DNA from: Ruminococcus sp.
GTDB lineage: Bacteria > Bacillota > Clostridia > Oscillospirales > Ruminococcaceae
Assembly: GCA_023667165.1 (NCBI GenBank)
Contig: JAMPAO010000031.1
Coordinates: 1 to 24,121 of the forward strand
Length of the DNA stretch: 24,121 bases
Direction: 5' to 3'
Shown here: one piece after another, positions 14,889 to 23,008 of the stretch
How positions within the stretch are numbered: the stretch's first letter is position 1
Layout of the letters: each line of letters begins with the position of its first letter
The notes under the pieces: model-generated
Seen by the model: the letters and a program-made list of their open reading frames with translations, nothing else
Databases searched by the model: none
What the model was told of the DNA's origin: nothing
Made by a program: the position numbers and the translations under genes

Positions 14889-14933
14889 TTACTGAATTAC
14901 GATTATTATACTCCAAATTCAGTAATTTGTCAA
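14889..14933 (-). promoter_or_regulatory. Consensus promoter with overlapping palindromic operator
   Basis: Reading leftward, a perfect TTGACA (14928-14933) and a perfect TATAAT (14905-14910) have a 17-base spacer. A perfect 10-bp inverted repeat, TTACTGAATT (14889-14898) and AATTCAGTAA (14916-14925), brackets the -10 box, with one arm inside the spacer. This is a good position for a repressor operator. The centre-to-centre distance of the arms is 27 bases. Confidence 0.75.
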
Positions 14934-14956
14934 GAGGGCGCGCGATAATTTTTATT

Positions 14957-15163
14957 TTATTTACGGTAAATTTCAACCCCGTATTTCCCGTAAAATTCCT
15001 CAATATTGGCATTATTTCTCACAAGCTCGGCATAGTGCAGTTTTTTATCGGCGGGACTGTAAAACCCGATAGTTTTCTCACCCGTGCAAATGCTTGATTC
15101 AATTTTTATATCCTCGGCGGTGAAACCGTCGGGAATGGGCAAAATCTTATTTTTATTTTTCAA
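14957..15163 (-). CDS. Unrecognised 68-residue protein, last gene of the WYL operon
   Basis: The protein has 68 residues, starting at a TTG (15163) six bases after an AGGTGA site; a GTG three codons earlier (15172) would overlap that site and is less likely. The sequence (KNKNKILPIPDGFTAEDIKI, then a short STGEKTIGFYSP-like strand pair and IEEFYGKYGVEIYRK) suggests a small alpha/beta fold. I do not recognise it, and no signal peptide or membrane segment is seen. It follows the 209-residue membrane protein by 15 bases and is probably on the same transcript. The next promoter, for the DUF234 ATPase, starts just beyond its stop codon. Confidence 0.6.
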   Translation of the reverse strand: MKNKNKILPIPDGFTAEDIKIESSICTGEKTIGFYSPADKKLHYAELVRNNANIEEFYGKYGVEIYRK

Positions 15164-15178
15164 AATTATCACCTGCCT

Positions 15179-15808
15179 TTAATCAACATTATCCCACGCC
15201 TCGTCGAAATAATCCTCGGCGTCCTCAAAGTCCCAGAAATCGTCCTCGTGGTCATCATAAAAATCCTCAACATCGTAATAATCATAAACGTCAAATTCAT
15301 CATCGGGGTACACTTTCTTTTTCTTTGTTGTAACAACGCGCGGCTTAGTTGTTACTGCCGGCGCTGTTGTTACCGCAGGCTGATTATTTGGAACTTCCTT
15401 TTTTCTTTCCGCGTCAAGTCTTGCCTGCTCCCTTTTGTATTCCGCATAAGCCGCCTCGCAAAGCGGTCTTTCATTTGCAATTTCTTCGGCAAATTTCCCG
15501 CTGTAATTTTCCGGTATTTCCTTCAAACATCTGTATGCGTTATAAGCGTCATTATCTTTGTACTTCATATAATACGCATATGAATATAAATATCTTCCGT
15601 CTTTATAATCATTAATATTAAAGTCCCATAAAATTGTCCCTGCTTTAGTGTACTCGCCCTGCTCTATCAATTCAATAGCTTTGTTGTAATCTCTGTAATT
15701 TGAATATACTTCTTTTACATCAAAAATAATTCCCAACAGCAGTAAAAGTCCCAAAACAACAGCCGTAATAAGCCATATCGGAGTTTTGGTTCTGTTTTCA
15801 TTATTCAT
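15179..15808 (-). CDS. Single-pass membrane protein with acidic C-terminal tail, unknown function
   Basis: The protein has 209 residues. The start at 15808 is chosen because AGGAGG lies seven bases ahead; the open frame nine codons longer has no such site. Residues 1-10 are polar and 11-29 form one strong transmembrane helix (WLITAVVLGLLLLLGIIF). A helical, tyrosine-rich domain follows (about 33-120), with a TPR-like opening (YNKAIELIEQGEYTKAGTIL). A charged helix and a proline/threonine/lysine-rich linker (about 145-170) come next. The last 40 residues are extremely rich in D, E, Y and W and may bind cations or mimic nucleic acid. It lies in the WYL-led operon. The function is unknown. Confidence 0.7.
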   Translation of the reverse strand: MNNENRTKTPIWLITAVVLGLLLLLGIIFDVKEVYSNYRDYNKAIELIEQGEYTKAGTILWDFNINDYKDGRYLYSYAYYMKYKDNDAYNAYRCLKEIPENYSGKFAEEIANERPLCEAAYAEYKREQARLDAERKKEVPNNQPAVTTAPAVTTKPRVVTTKKKKVYPDDEFDVYDYYDVEDFYDDHEDDFWDFEDAEDYFDEAWDNVD

Positions 15809-15841
15809 TGAAAATCCTCCTGTATATATCAGCAAATCAAA

Positions 15842-16084
15842 CTAATTGCCGAGTAAATATAAAATTAAAACAATCGACCATATAATTGCATTTGCCTTTA
15901 AAAGTCCCTTAAGTTCATCTGCTGTAGGCGGCGGACTGCTGCGATATGTTTTTGACGGCGGAATATAATCGGACTGTATCTCATCTTCATCATTGTCATT
16001 CATAACGTCCTGATAAATTTGATACTCAATAAAATCATCGGCAAAATCTTTTTTGCCGTCGTGATTCCAATCAAAAAAAGCCAT
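15842..16084 (-). CDS. Small membrane protein with an EF-hand/dockerin-like calcium loop
   Basis: The protein has 80 residues. Residues 5-17 (DWNHDGKKDFADD) match the DxNxDGxxDxxD loop shared by EF-hands and dockerin repeats. Only one loop is present, so this is not a classical paired dockerin. A proline/serine-rich stretch follows (about 41-54), then a hydrophobic C-terminal helix (about 61-79, ANAIIWSIVLILYLL) that should anchor it in the membrane. There is no signal peptide. A GAGGTGA site precedes the ATG. It starts nine bases after the WYL regulator's stop and 33 bases ahead of the acidic membrane protein, so the two membrane proteins are probably co-expressed and may interact. The function is unknown; calcium binding is inference. 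Confidence 0.72.
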   Translation of the reverse strand: MAFFDWNHDGKKDFADDFIEYQIYQDVMNDNDEDEIQSDYIPPSKTYRSSPPPTADELKGLLKANAIIWSIVLILYLLGN

Positions 16085-16093
16085 ATAATCACC

Positions 16094-17077
16094 TCACCGA
16101 TAATTTTCCAAAATCCCACAAAGCTGATCCCTATAACGGTTTTTAAGCTCCTCGGGAGCAATAATTTCCGCGTTTGTTCCGAACATAAAAAGCCATGAGA
16201 AAAACGGCTGTTCCGCCCTGACATTCACCCGCACAAAAAAATGCCCATCGCCATCGGGGACGATAAAAATATCCTTTCCAAAACGGTCGAAAACGATATT
16301 CACAAGGTCGTTTTTAAACCGCAATTTAACCTCTCGCACCTCGCCGCTGAACATTGAAAACGTCGAATTCATATACTCCGCAATATTAAAATTTGCGGGC
16401 TTTTTCACAATAGGCGCGTCAAGAATTGCAATTCCGTCCATTCTGTCAACGCGGAAATTTGAAATTCCGCCGTATTTTTCATAAAACGCAATCAAATAAT
16501 ATCTTTCGTCGTCCCAAGTCAGCGCGTACGGCGAACAAATCCGCAAACCGTCCCTGTATTTTTTTCTTTTTTCAATATTATAATCAAAATATTTAAAGGA
16601 AATTTGTTTTCCCTCCGCAATCGCGCGGTGTATCACATCAACGTTTATGTAAATCCGCTCGTTCATTGATTTTACGCGGTTTGCAACATAAACCTGCCTG
16701 TGAATTTGTTTTGCCTCATAAACACTTGAAAGTCCCTCGATTTTTTTCAAAAGCTGGTTGGACTTTTTCACGGTCAGAAACCGCGACGAACAAACCGCGT
16801 CTGCAAGCAATTTCAGTTCGGGCAGTTCAAAATCACGGCTCGCAACAAAATATCCCGACGCTCCGCCTTTGAGAGAAACCACGTCCAGACCGAACGCCCG
16901 CAGCGCCTCAATATCTTCATAAAGAGCCTTGCGAGCTGCGGAAATCCCGTAACTTTCAAGCCGCTTAATAATTTCGGGCATTGTTATGGAATGTTCCTCA
17001 TCGGTCTGTTCCAAAAGTATTTTATATAAGTACAAAATTTTCAAACGTTGGTTCGCGTTTTTTACATTGTCGGACAT
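16094..17077 (-). CDS. WYL-domain transcriptional regulator
   Basis: The protein has 327 residues, normal for the family. Residues about 8-80 form an HTH_11-like winged helix (ITMPEIIKRLESYGISAARK, ALYEDIEALR). Residues about 140-235 form the WYL domain: the family core reads YALTWDDERYYLIAFYEKYG, followed by the conserved arginine-rich NFRVDRMDGI. A WCX-type C-terminal domain (about 240-327) follows. WYL proteins are often ligand-sensing regulators and are common next to defence systems in bacteria. A GGCGGTGA site precedes the ATG and a consensus promoter lies just upstream. It is the first gene of a probable operon with three small unknown genes and could regulate them and/or the neighbouring HIRAN and Dnd genes; which targets it has cannot be read here. 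Confidence 0.9.
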   Translation of the reverse strand: MSDNVKNANQRLKILYLYKILLEQTDEEHSITMPEIIKRLESYGISAARKALYEDIEALRAFGLDVVSLKGGASGYFVASRDFELPELKLLADAVCSSRFLTVKKSNQLLKKIEGLSSVYEAKQIHRQVYVANRVKSMNERIYINVDVIHRAIAEGKQISFKYFDYNIEKRKKYRDGLRICSPYALTWDDERYYLIAFYEKYGGISNFRVDRMDGIAILDAPIVKKPANFNIAEYMNSTFSMFSGEVREVKLRFKNDLVNIVFDRFGKDIFIVPDGDGHFFVRVNVRAEQPFFSWLFMFGTNAEIIAPEELKNRYRDQLCGILENYR

Positions 17078-17097
17078 TTTATCACCGCCTTACAATT

Positions 17098-17126
17098 ATT
17101 GTACCATAATAACCGTAAAATTGCAA
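17098..17126 (-). promoter_or_regulatory. Sigma-A promoter of the WYL operon
   Basis: Reading leftward, TTGCAA (17121-17126) and TACAAT (17098-17103) are separated by 17 bases, 20 bases before the WYL start codon. Confidence 0.75.
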
Positions 17127-17130
17127 CTGT

Positions 17131-17502
17131 TTATTTTGATTTCTTTTTCCCCGAAACCTTAACCTTATTTTCGGATTTTTCCTCATTGGAATTTTCAACA
17201 TCGTCCTTGTCAAGAACAAGCGCGATAACCGAGCTGTGGGTAATAAACATAGTCCTCGCGTAAGCGTAATCGTCGATTTTGTCATAAAGCCGCCCCGCGC
17301 TTATAGTGCCCTGAAATACGGTGTTTGTGCTGTTTGCAACGTACCCGATTTTCTCAATAAACGGCAGAAAAGCGCAAATTGCCTCGTTGTCATAATCATT
17401 GTCGGGTTCTTTGATAATTTTAAAAATACGTCCGATTTCAAAAGGCTTTTTCCCGTAATAGTGGTTAAGCCCCGTTATCGTAATAAAATATGCGTCCTGC
17501 AT
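17131..17502 (-). CDS. HIRAN-domain protein
   Basis: The protein has 123 residues. The ATG at 17502 is chosen because a GCGAGGTG site lies just ahead. Residues about 5-95 match the HIRAN domain: FITITGLNHYYG, then FEIGRIFKIIKEPDNDYDNE with the conserved EPDN and AxD, then IGYVANS (52-58). HIRAN domains bind 3' DNA ends in HLTF/Rad5-type remodelers; in bacteria they occur alone or fused to nucleases and helicases. Here the domain stands alone with a basic lysine-rich tail (about 103-123) that could add DNA affinity. It lies between the dnd operon and the WYL regulator on the same strand, with an extended -10 promoter of its own. A role in the phosphorothioation locus is possible but unproven. 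Confidence 0.8.
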   Translation of the reverse strand: MQDAYFITITGLNHYYGKKPFEIGRIFKIIKEPDNDYDNEAICAFLPFIEKIGYVANSTNTVFQGTISAGRLYDKIDDYAYARTMFITHSSVIALVLDKDDVENSNEEKSENKVKVSGKKKSK

Positions 17503-17534
17503 AAAGCACACCTCGCTTTTTAGTTTATATATCT

Positions 17535-17543
17535 ATTATAGCA
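17535..17543 (-). promoter_or_regulatory. Extended -10 promoter of the HIRAN gene
   Basis: Reading leftward, TGC plus TATAAT gives a perfect extended -10 element; no good -35 box is seen 17 bases upstream. It lies 32 bases before the HIRAN start codon. Confidence 0.55.
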
Positions 17544-17585
17544 TATATAGGTGTGTCGTTTTCAGGACAACTGGTTTCGCTTATG

Positions 17586-18725
17586 TTACACCATTTTTTT
17601 AACAGCATTAATCAAATTCTCAATATCTTCCGCCATAATATTATCGCATCCCCAACTAATCCTGACCGCACTTTGGATTCTGTTAATGTCAAATCCCATT
17701 GTTTCAAGCACATGACTTGACTCATAATTCCTCGAATTACAGGCAGAACCGTTTGAAATTCCGCAATAGTGCTTTGTTGCAAGCATTAACGCTTCTGAAT
17801 TTACGCCTTTAAAAGAAACATTTATTGTATTTGGAATACAATAATCGCAATTTCCGTTGATTTCATACTCGACACCTGATTTACTAAGCATCGACATAAT
17901 TATATTCTTATTATGCTTATATGCTGTTTCATTTGATTTATAATCGGCTAATGCAATTCTGCAAGCCTCACCGAATCCCGCGATTAAAGCTGTAGGCAGC
18001 GTTCCCGGACGAAGTCCATGTTCTTGACTGCCGCCAAACATTATTGCAGATACCGGAGGCAGCTTGTAACGTTTTTTTCTAAGTACAAGAGTACCTATTC
18101 CTTGCGGTCCATACATTTTATGTGCGCTTGCAGAAAGCATATCATATTTGACCGATTTTAATTCATCAACAAGCTTTCCGAACGATTGAGCGGCATCAAT
18201 ATGAAACAGTACACCAATTTTATTCAGTTTTTCGCCTATCAAATCTACAGGCTGAATTATGCCTGTTTCATTATTAACGTGCATCACGCTGACTAAAAGA
18301 GTATCATCACGAACTTTGTCAAGCACTTTCTCAGCATTTATACGTCCAGATTTATCGGGATTAATATATGTTATTTCAAATCCTTTTTCAGACAAATATG
18401 ATGTAGGTTCGAGAACAGCCTTATGTTCAATTGACGTGGTTATTATATGCCTTTTGCCGCACTCAAACGCATACTTTTGCAATCCGAGTATAGCAATATT
18501 ATTGCTTTCAGTTGCTCCGCTTGTAAAGAATACCTCGTCTTTTTTCACTCCAAGTAAATCAGCAACCAAAGAGCGAGAGTTTTCAACTATCTTTCTTGCA
18601 TTATCACCAAAATCATGAGTACGGCTGTCTGCATTACCGTAACTGTTTTTATATACATCTGTCATAACATCAAGCACCCGTTTATCAACAGGCGTTGATG
18701 CATTATAGTCAAGGTAAATACTCAT
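17586..18725 (-). CDS. dndA: Cysteine desulfurase of the DNA phosphorothioation system
   Basis: The protein has 379 residues. NifS/IscS-type enzymes take sulfur from L-cysteine with PLP; in Dnd systems this sulfur goes to DndC. Visible landmarks are LDYNASTPVD, SIEHKAV (H101), FHIDAAQSFGKL (D177), the PLP lysine in SASAHKMYGPQGIG (K203) and the persulfide cysteine in SNGSACNSR (C329). The start is the ATG at 18725, with GGAGG seven bases ahead; a GTG one codon earlier also exists. Its ATG overlaps the dndE stop by one base (TGATG), making it the last gene of the operon. In many Dnd loci dndA is separate or replaced by a housekeeping IscS; here it is coupled at the 3' end. Confidence 0.92.
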   Translation of the reverse strand: MSIYLDYNASTPVDKRVLDVMTDVYKNSYGNADSRTHDFGDNARKIVENSRSLVADLLGVKKDEVFFTSGATESNNIAILGLQKYAFECGKRHIITTSIEHKAVLEPTSYLSEKGFEITYINPDKSGRINAEKVLDKVRDDTLLVSVMHVNNETGIIQPVDLIGEKLNKIGVLFHIDAAQSFGKLVDELKSVKYDMLSASAHKMYGPQGIGTLVLRKKRYKLPPVSAIMFGGSQEHGLRPGTLPTALIAGFGEACRIALADYKSNETAYKHNKNIIMSMLSKSGVEYEINGNCDYCIPNTINVSFKGVNSEALMLATKHYCGISNGSACNSRNYESSHVLETMGFDINRIQSAVRISWGCDNIMAEDIENLINAVKKMV

Positions 18726-19108
18726 CACATTTCCTCCAAAGCCAAATCAAGCAAATCTTTTATATCCTTAATCAAATTGGTTCCGCTAAGATAACCGATA
18801 CCTCTTTCAAGATGCAGCTTAAAATATTTAGTCAGAACTTCGCTGTCATTGCCTAAATTATTATCACGGCACCATGCCTTTATAAGCGCCTCATATATTT
18901 CATGATACTCTCCTGCAAATGTAAGCCAAGACATCTCAACGTTGCTGTCGGAAGCAATCTCAATATCCGTGGGAATGGTTCCTTCCTTTAAAGAATAGCA
19001 AAAAGCCCACCTGCACAGCACATTCCAGTTTTGTATTCCCGTTTTTCCTTTTAAGCGCGACAGCTTGTCCTTTGCCGCGCTTGATAAACGAATCTGCTTT
19101 ATTATCAT
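18725..19108 (-). CDS. dndE: DndE, DNA sulfur modification protein
   Basis: The protein has 127 residues, within the usual DndE range. The typical pattern is present: a basic opening IIKQIRLSSAAKDKLSRLK, then KTGIQNWNVLCRWAFCYSL, and a C-terminal helical part ending in LLDLALEEM. Published DndE forms a tetramer that binds nicked double-stranded DNA and is needed for sulfur insertion with DndC and DndD. Its ATG overlaps the dndD stop by four bases (ATGA), and its stop overlaps the dndA ATG by one base, so translation is coupled on both sides. No truncation is seen. Confidence 0.9.
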   Translation of the reverse strand: MIIKQIRLSSAAKDKLSRLKGKTGIQNWNVLCRWAFCYSLKEGTIPTDIEIASDSNVEMSWLTFAGEYHEIYEALIKAWCRDNNLGNDSEVLTKYFKLHLERGIGYLSGTNLIKDIKDLLDLALEEM

Positions 19109-21069
19109 TGAATTACCCCCTTAAAATAGCCTTCTTCTATGGTGGAACACTTTGTTTCGTCATTATAAATCAAGGTAAATTCATTCCCGATACAGCTTTT
19201 TAATTCTTCATAACAAACAGTGTCTATCTCTGAATCTGTAGACAAAACAATCGTCTGCTCGCTTGCTTTCGGAAAATATTTTTTTATAAGAGCTTTTCGG
19301 TGCTTTGAATCAAGACGCGCAAGAGGCGTATCAATAATAACCGGTAATTTTTTTCGTGAACATATTGCAAGAGCCCAAAGCATTGAAATTACCATTAACT
19401 GTTTTTCTCCGGCAGACAGTGAGCTTTTGGGAATTTCATTTCCGGATTTGTCGATAAAAGTATAGTCCAATGTTTCAAAATCCATATGTACCTTGTAAAT
19501 AAAATTTCTTTTTCCAAAAAGAGTAGTGCATCGTTCCGTCATTGTCCTTGCAAGCTCATCGACTTTTGATTTTTGCAATTCTATCTTATATTTCTGGACA
19601 GCAGTTTGTGCCATAAGGGCATACTGTCCCAAACGCACCTTATCATCTTCACGTTCAATTACCTTAAGTGAATGTTCCACACACCTGTTAAATTCAGATG
19701 TTGCCCTGATGCAATCGCCGTTAATTGAAACACGCTCTTTATTCTTATTGTCAAGCTGCACCTGAAACTCAATTTTTTTATTTTCAAGTTCGCAAATCTT
19801 TTTATAAATTCGTTGGATTGCCTTTTCATCAATATCAATAGCAAGATAATTGTCTATTTCATTCAGTCTTTTTTCAATGTTATCAAGCGTAATTTTTGCT
19901 TTTTTATAACTGTCCGCTGAACTGTCAAGCAAAGAAGATTTCAGCATATTTGCCTGAAAATAACCGCTCTCAGATAAATCATATATCATATCTACTTTTG
20001 CTTTATCTGTTTCCGACTTGATGAAACCGACAAATTCAGATATTGCGTTTTTAGCAGATTTATTATTTTGATTATATTGGGAATATAAATCTTCAATTTT
20101 GCTAACAGCTGTCTGCATTGTATAGCTTTCACGTTCCTTTGCGGCTTGTGCAGCAATTTCGCTTATCATTGACTTAACAAGAACAAGGGGGAGTTCCGCT
20201 GATGCCATTTCTACAAATTCAGAACGAAGCTGTTCGGCTTTTCCGCCTAAATTACCACGTTCTGATAATAATGCCCTTGATTGGTCAGCAATATTTCCAC
20301 CCTTGGCTTCAAATTCCTCTCGCTTTTTTTTCAAATTATTTTCCGTATTTTCAAGGTTTTTATTTATTTTTGTTATTTCATTATTAATTTCATCAAGCAG
20401 TGCCTGCTTCGTTTCTTTTATATCACGCAGTTCATCTAAATGTGCGGCATTGTAACCTTCCACATTTTCGTCATGCAGTTTTTTCTGAATTCGTCCCAAA
20501 TCTAAATCAAGAATATCAAGAACATTGATGCCAAGAAGCGTTTTAATTGAATTTTTCATTTGAGGACTTGTTTCACCTTCGGCTAATTCAGCTATCTTTT
20601 CACCGTCGAAAAAAAAGAAATTTGCAAGTGCACTCGGCAGAATACTTTCAATAAACATAGTCCAGTTTTGGGTAAGAAATTTATCTTCCATACCATTTTT
20701 ATATACGACAATTTTATCGTGTATTCTGGAACTGTTTCCGTTCCATACTCTTGTTATTATATATGTATTATTGTCATTTTCTTCGTTCATATCAAACTCA
20801 AGCGTTACAAAGCTTTCAAGAGTTTCATCGGCAATATTAATATGTGCACGAAGATATTCTCCATATGTCTTATAACTGCTCTCACTTACAGAAAACGAGT
20901 TTGCGCCGTAAAGCGCAAGCAATACAGCTTCGAGGAATGTTGTTTTTCCTCTGCCGTTCATACCGCCTATCAAAGTGACTTTTTTGCTCTTCCTTTTAGA
21001 TGAAAAGGAGAAAATATTATCACCGGCATAAACGCCGAAATTATGAAGTAAAAGGCTTTTAATTATCAT
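19105..21069 (-). CDS. dndD: DndD, SMC-like ATPase of DNA phosphorothioation
   Basis: The protein has 654 residues, normal for DndD. The SMC/RecN layout is clear. An N-terminal MIIKSLLLHNFGVYAG leads to Walker A GGMNGRGKTT (35-44). Two long coiled-coil arms follow (about 180-290 and 375-480). Near the C-terminus come the ABC-type signature SLSAGEKQLMVISMLWALA and Walker B LPVIIDTPLARLD, then an STDSEID D-loop/H-loop region. DndD is thought to open or nick DNA with ATP so that sulfur can be inserted. Its start codon overlaps the dndC stop by one base and its stop overlaps dndE by four. Relatives in SMC-type nucleases were considered, but the neighbours fix the name. Confidence 0.92.
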   Translation of the reverse strand: MIIKSLLLHNFGVYAGDNIFSFSSKRKSKKVTLIGGMNGRGKTTFLEAVLLALYGANSFSVSESSYKTYGEYLRAHINIADETLESFVTLEFDMNEENDNNTYIITRVWNGNSSRIHDKIVVYKNGMEDKFLTQNWTMFIESILPSALANFFFFDGEKIAELAEGETSPQMKNSIKTLLGINVLDILDLDLGRIQKKLHDENVEGYNAAHLDELRDIKETKQALLDEINNEITKINKNLENTENNLKKKREEFEAKGGNIADQSRALLSERGNLGGKAEQLRSEFVEMASAELPLVLVKSMISEIAAQAAKERESYTMQTAVSKIEDLYSQYNQNNKSAKNAISEFVGFIKSETDKAKVDMIYDLSESGYFQANMLKSSLLDSSADSYKKAKITLDNIEKRLNEIDNYLAIDIDEKAIQRIYKKICELENKKIEFQVQLDNKNKERVSINGDCIRATSEFNRCVEHSLKVIEREDDKVRLGQYALMAQTAVQKYKIELQKSKVDELARTMTERCTTLFGKRNFIYKVHMDFETLDYTFIDKSGNEIPKSSLSAGEKQLMVISMLWALAICSRKKLPVIIDTPLARLDSKHRKALIKKYFPKASEQTIVLSTDSEIDTVCYEELKSCIGNEFTLIYNDETKCSTIEEGYFKGVIQ

Positions 21070-22607
21070 TATATATCTTCCTCATTAAGTTCTTCTTCGG
21101 TTTCGGGTAAAATACCTTCCAAAGCACGTTCGTCATATTTTCCGCCCATATTTTGTTTGCGGTTGATACGGTCGTAGTAATAATCGCGAGCGTCTTTTTC
21201 GTTCTTGTAGAAATTCTGCTTTAACGTTTTTTCGAGCAGTTCCATAATACCCTTTCTGTTATTCATAGAATTAGATTTGCTTTCTATGTCAATAAGCGTG
21301 TACATAAGCTCAAAAAGCTGTTCTTCTCCATTATTATCCTCGGCTCTGCATACTTCTTTAAGAATATCCCATTCCGGCTTTCCGTAAGAACTGACCTGCA
21401 TCAAAGAATTATCTGGAAACGGCACACCCATAACACGTTCATAAATACGCGGCAGTTCATCGTCAAATTCATGCTTTTCGTTTACCCATATTTTGCGGAT
21501 TTCCACAAGCTCGGGTATCGTTATAAGCTCAAGCTTTGAAAATTCTTCCGGACCGTTTTGATTTATTTCAAGCTGTATTTGTAGCAGCCTTTCAAGCCAT
21601 TCTGACCTTGTGGCTTTATTATATGGTCCGTGATTAAGCCGTCCGTGACATCCTTGAAGATAACCGCCCTTTCGCCTGAAATCACGCCTGCTGCGGTCCT
21701 CTTGCTCATTTCCGATAAAATTTCTGAATTCGAGCAGAGGGGTCATCCACTCCTTTTCCGAATCATTAGCTATCATAGCTTCCATTGACTTGTCCTGTTC
21801 GACCATTGTGCAAACCCAGCAACCAAATCTGCTTTTTCCACAGCTTGGAAGTCCCGCTTCAACCATCATCGGACATTCTCCGTCCTCAGTAGCGCCCTTG
21901 TACATAGTCAGCAGGTCATTGTTGTCATATCCCCAAGGATTTTTATACTGCATAAGAAATAACCAGACATCATTATTATTCCAATTTTCAAGAGGTGAAA
22001 AAACGAGCTCGTTCGCAAGCGTAGGATTTGGACTTAAAAGCTCACGAACACGACGCTTTTCATAATAAGCCATAGTCTTTGCCCTGTTAGCGCTTTCTGA
22101 TTTTCGCGTACCGAGAACAAGTATAATCTCTCCATGACGTGCAATACATTCTTTTATAAAATCATTAACGGGACGGATTTTCAGTCTGTCCGTACACCAC
22201 CTGAAACGCTTTCTCGGGAATGGATACCCTCTGCCAAGTAAATTTACCCAAAATGTATTATCATATTTAGGCGTAAGTCTGTGAGTAACAAAAGGGAGTC
22301 CCTGAGCCTCAGCGGCTTCGTCCATTTTTTTAAGAGAATTTTCTGCCCATTTTGCCACAACCGGCGACTCAACAAGAGTATCCGTGTTGATAATATGTAC
22401 GGTTTTTCTCAGTTTTTCCGCCGGAAGCGCAGACAAGGAAAGCCACACTAACTGTAATGCAGCCGTACTGTCTTTCCCTCCGGAATACCCTATTATCCAT
22501 GGAATTTTATCGGCAAGATACAGGTTTCTTATAGTTTCCTGCATACCGTCAATAATATCCTTTGTCAATGTTGTTTCATTTGTTTTGCACGACTCACACT
22601 CAGCCAT
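21069..22607 (-). CDS. dndC: DndC, PAPS-reductase-like iron-sulfur enzyme of DNA phosphorothioation
   Basis: The protein has 512 residues, normal for DndC. The PP-loop IIGYSGGKDSTAAL (S42-T48) shows the ATP pyrophosphatase/PAPS reductase fold. Supporting pieces are HIINTDTLVESP, a basic RKRFRWCTDRLKIRP and VLGTRKSESANRA. Four cysteines, C245, C256, C263 and C266 (ECPMMVEAG, SCGKSRFGCWVC), fit the known 4Fe-4S cluster ligands. DndC activates the DNA backbone and transfers sulfur received from DndA. A GAGGATA site precedes the ATG. It follows the 91-residue gene by 27 bases and overlaps dndD by one base. Confidence 0.94.
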   Translation of the reverse strand: MAECESCKTNETTLTKDIIDGMQETIRNLYLADKIPWIIGYSGGKDSTAALQLVWLSLSALPAEKLRKTVHIINTDTLVESPVVAKWAENSLKKMDEAAEAQGLPFVTHRLTPKYDNTFWVNLLGRGYPFPRKRFRWCTDRLKIRPVNDFIKECIARHGEIILVLGTRKSESANRAKTMAYYEKRRVRELLSPNPTLANELVFSPLENWNNNDVWLFLMQYKNPWGYDNNDLLTMYKGATEDGECPMMVEAGLPSCGKSRFGCWVCTMVEQDKSMEAMIANDSEKEWMTPLLEFRNFIGNEQEDRSRRDFRRKGGYLQGCHGRLNHGPYNKATRSEWLERLLQIQLEINQNGPEEFSKLELITIPELVEIRKIWVNEKHEFDDELPRIYERVMGVPFPDNSLMQVSSYGKPEWDILKEVCRAEDNNGEEQLFELMYTLIDIESKSNSMNNRKGIMELLEKTLKQNFYKNEKDARDYYYDRINRKQNMGGKYDERALEGILPETEEELNEEDI

Positions 22608-22634
22608 AGAATATCCTCATTTCTTAACCACATT

Positions 22635-22910
22635 TCAGATACGGGGCAATTTCATTAATGAATCTGTAATACCGTTGGCAAATGATGACCTTATATAAAC
22701 ATCACCATTTAATGCCATTGTCGGTACAAGAAATGTATCGCTGTTTGCAAGATAGATTTTCAAATCAGAATTACTCTTCAAATAGCTGTACAAATCAGTA
22801 ACGGCATACACATTGAATGCTGCTCCGTTACTGATTCCAATACCAATAATATCACGCGGATTATTGGAACTTTCAGCGCCTTGTTTCATTAATATATTTA
22901 CTGCAATCAT
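22635..22910 (-). CDS. Unrecognised 91-residue protein between dndB and dndC
   Basis: The protein has 91 residues. The start at 22910 has a perfect AAGGAGG site six bases ahead; a longer open frame exists but has no such site. The sequence (IIGIGISNGAAFNVYAVTDL, then LKIYLANSDTFLVPTMALNG, then VYIRSSFANGITDSLMKLPRI) suggests a compact alpha/beta domain without membrane segments, cysteine clusters or a nuclease motif. Residues such as SNGAA, NSD and RSSFANG look well ordered. I do not know this family. The standard Dnd set (A-E and FGH) has no such gene. It is 27 bases from dndC on the same strand, so it should be expressed with dndCDEA and may be an accessory or regulatory subunit. Confidence 0.8.
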   Translation of the reverse strand: MIAVNILMKQGAESSNNPRDIIGIGISNGAAFNVYAVTDLYSYLKSNSDLKIYLANSDTFLVPTMALNGDVYIRSSFANGITDSLMKLPRI

Positions 22911-22973
22911 AACTGCCTCCTTAATTTTGCAGCAGTTCGTCACAGCAAAGCTGCCAATAGCCGACAAAAACTA

Positions 22974-23002
22974 TTGACAAATTCTAAAAAACGTGGTATA
23001 AT
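22974..23002 (+). promoter_or_regulatory. Consensus rightward promoter inside the dnd operon
   Basis: A perfect TTGACA (22974-22979) and a perfect TATAAT (22997-23002) are separated by 17 bases, directed against the operon. Transcription would start at about 23009. Confidence 0.85.
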
Positions 23003-23008
23003 ATATCT

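Noticed and set aside
18259..18618. A rightward 119-residue frame inside dndA
   Set aside because: It is a shadow of the well-supported leftward cysteine desulfurase gene and has no ribosome site.
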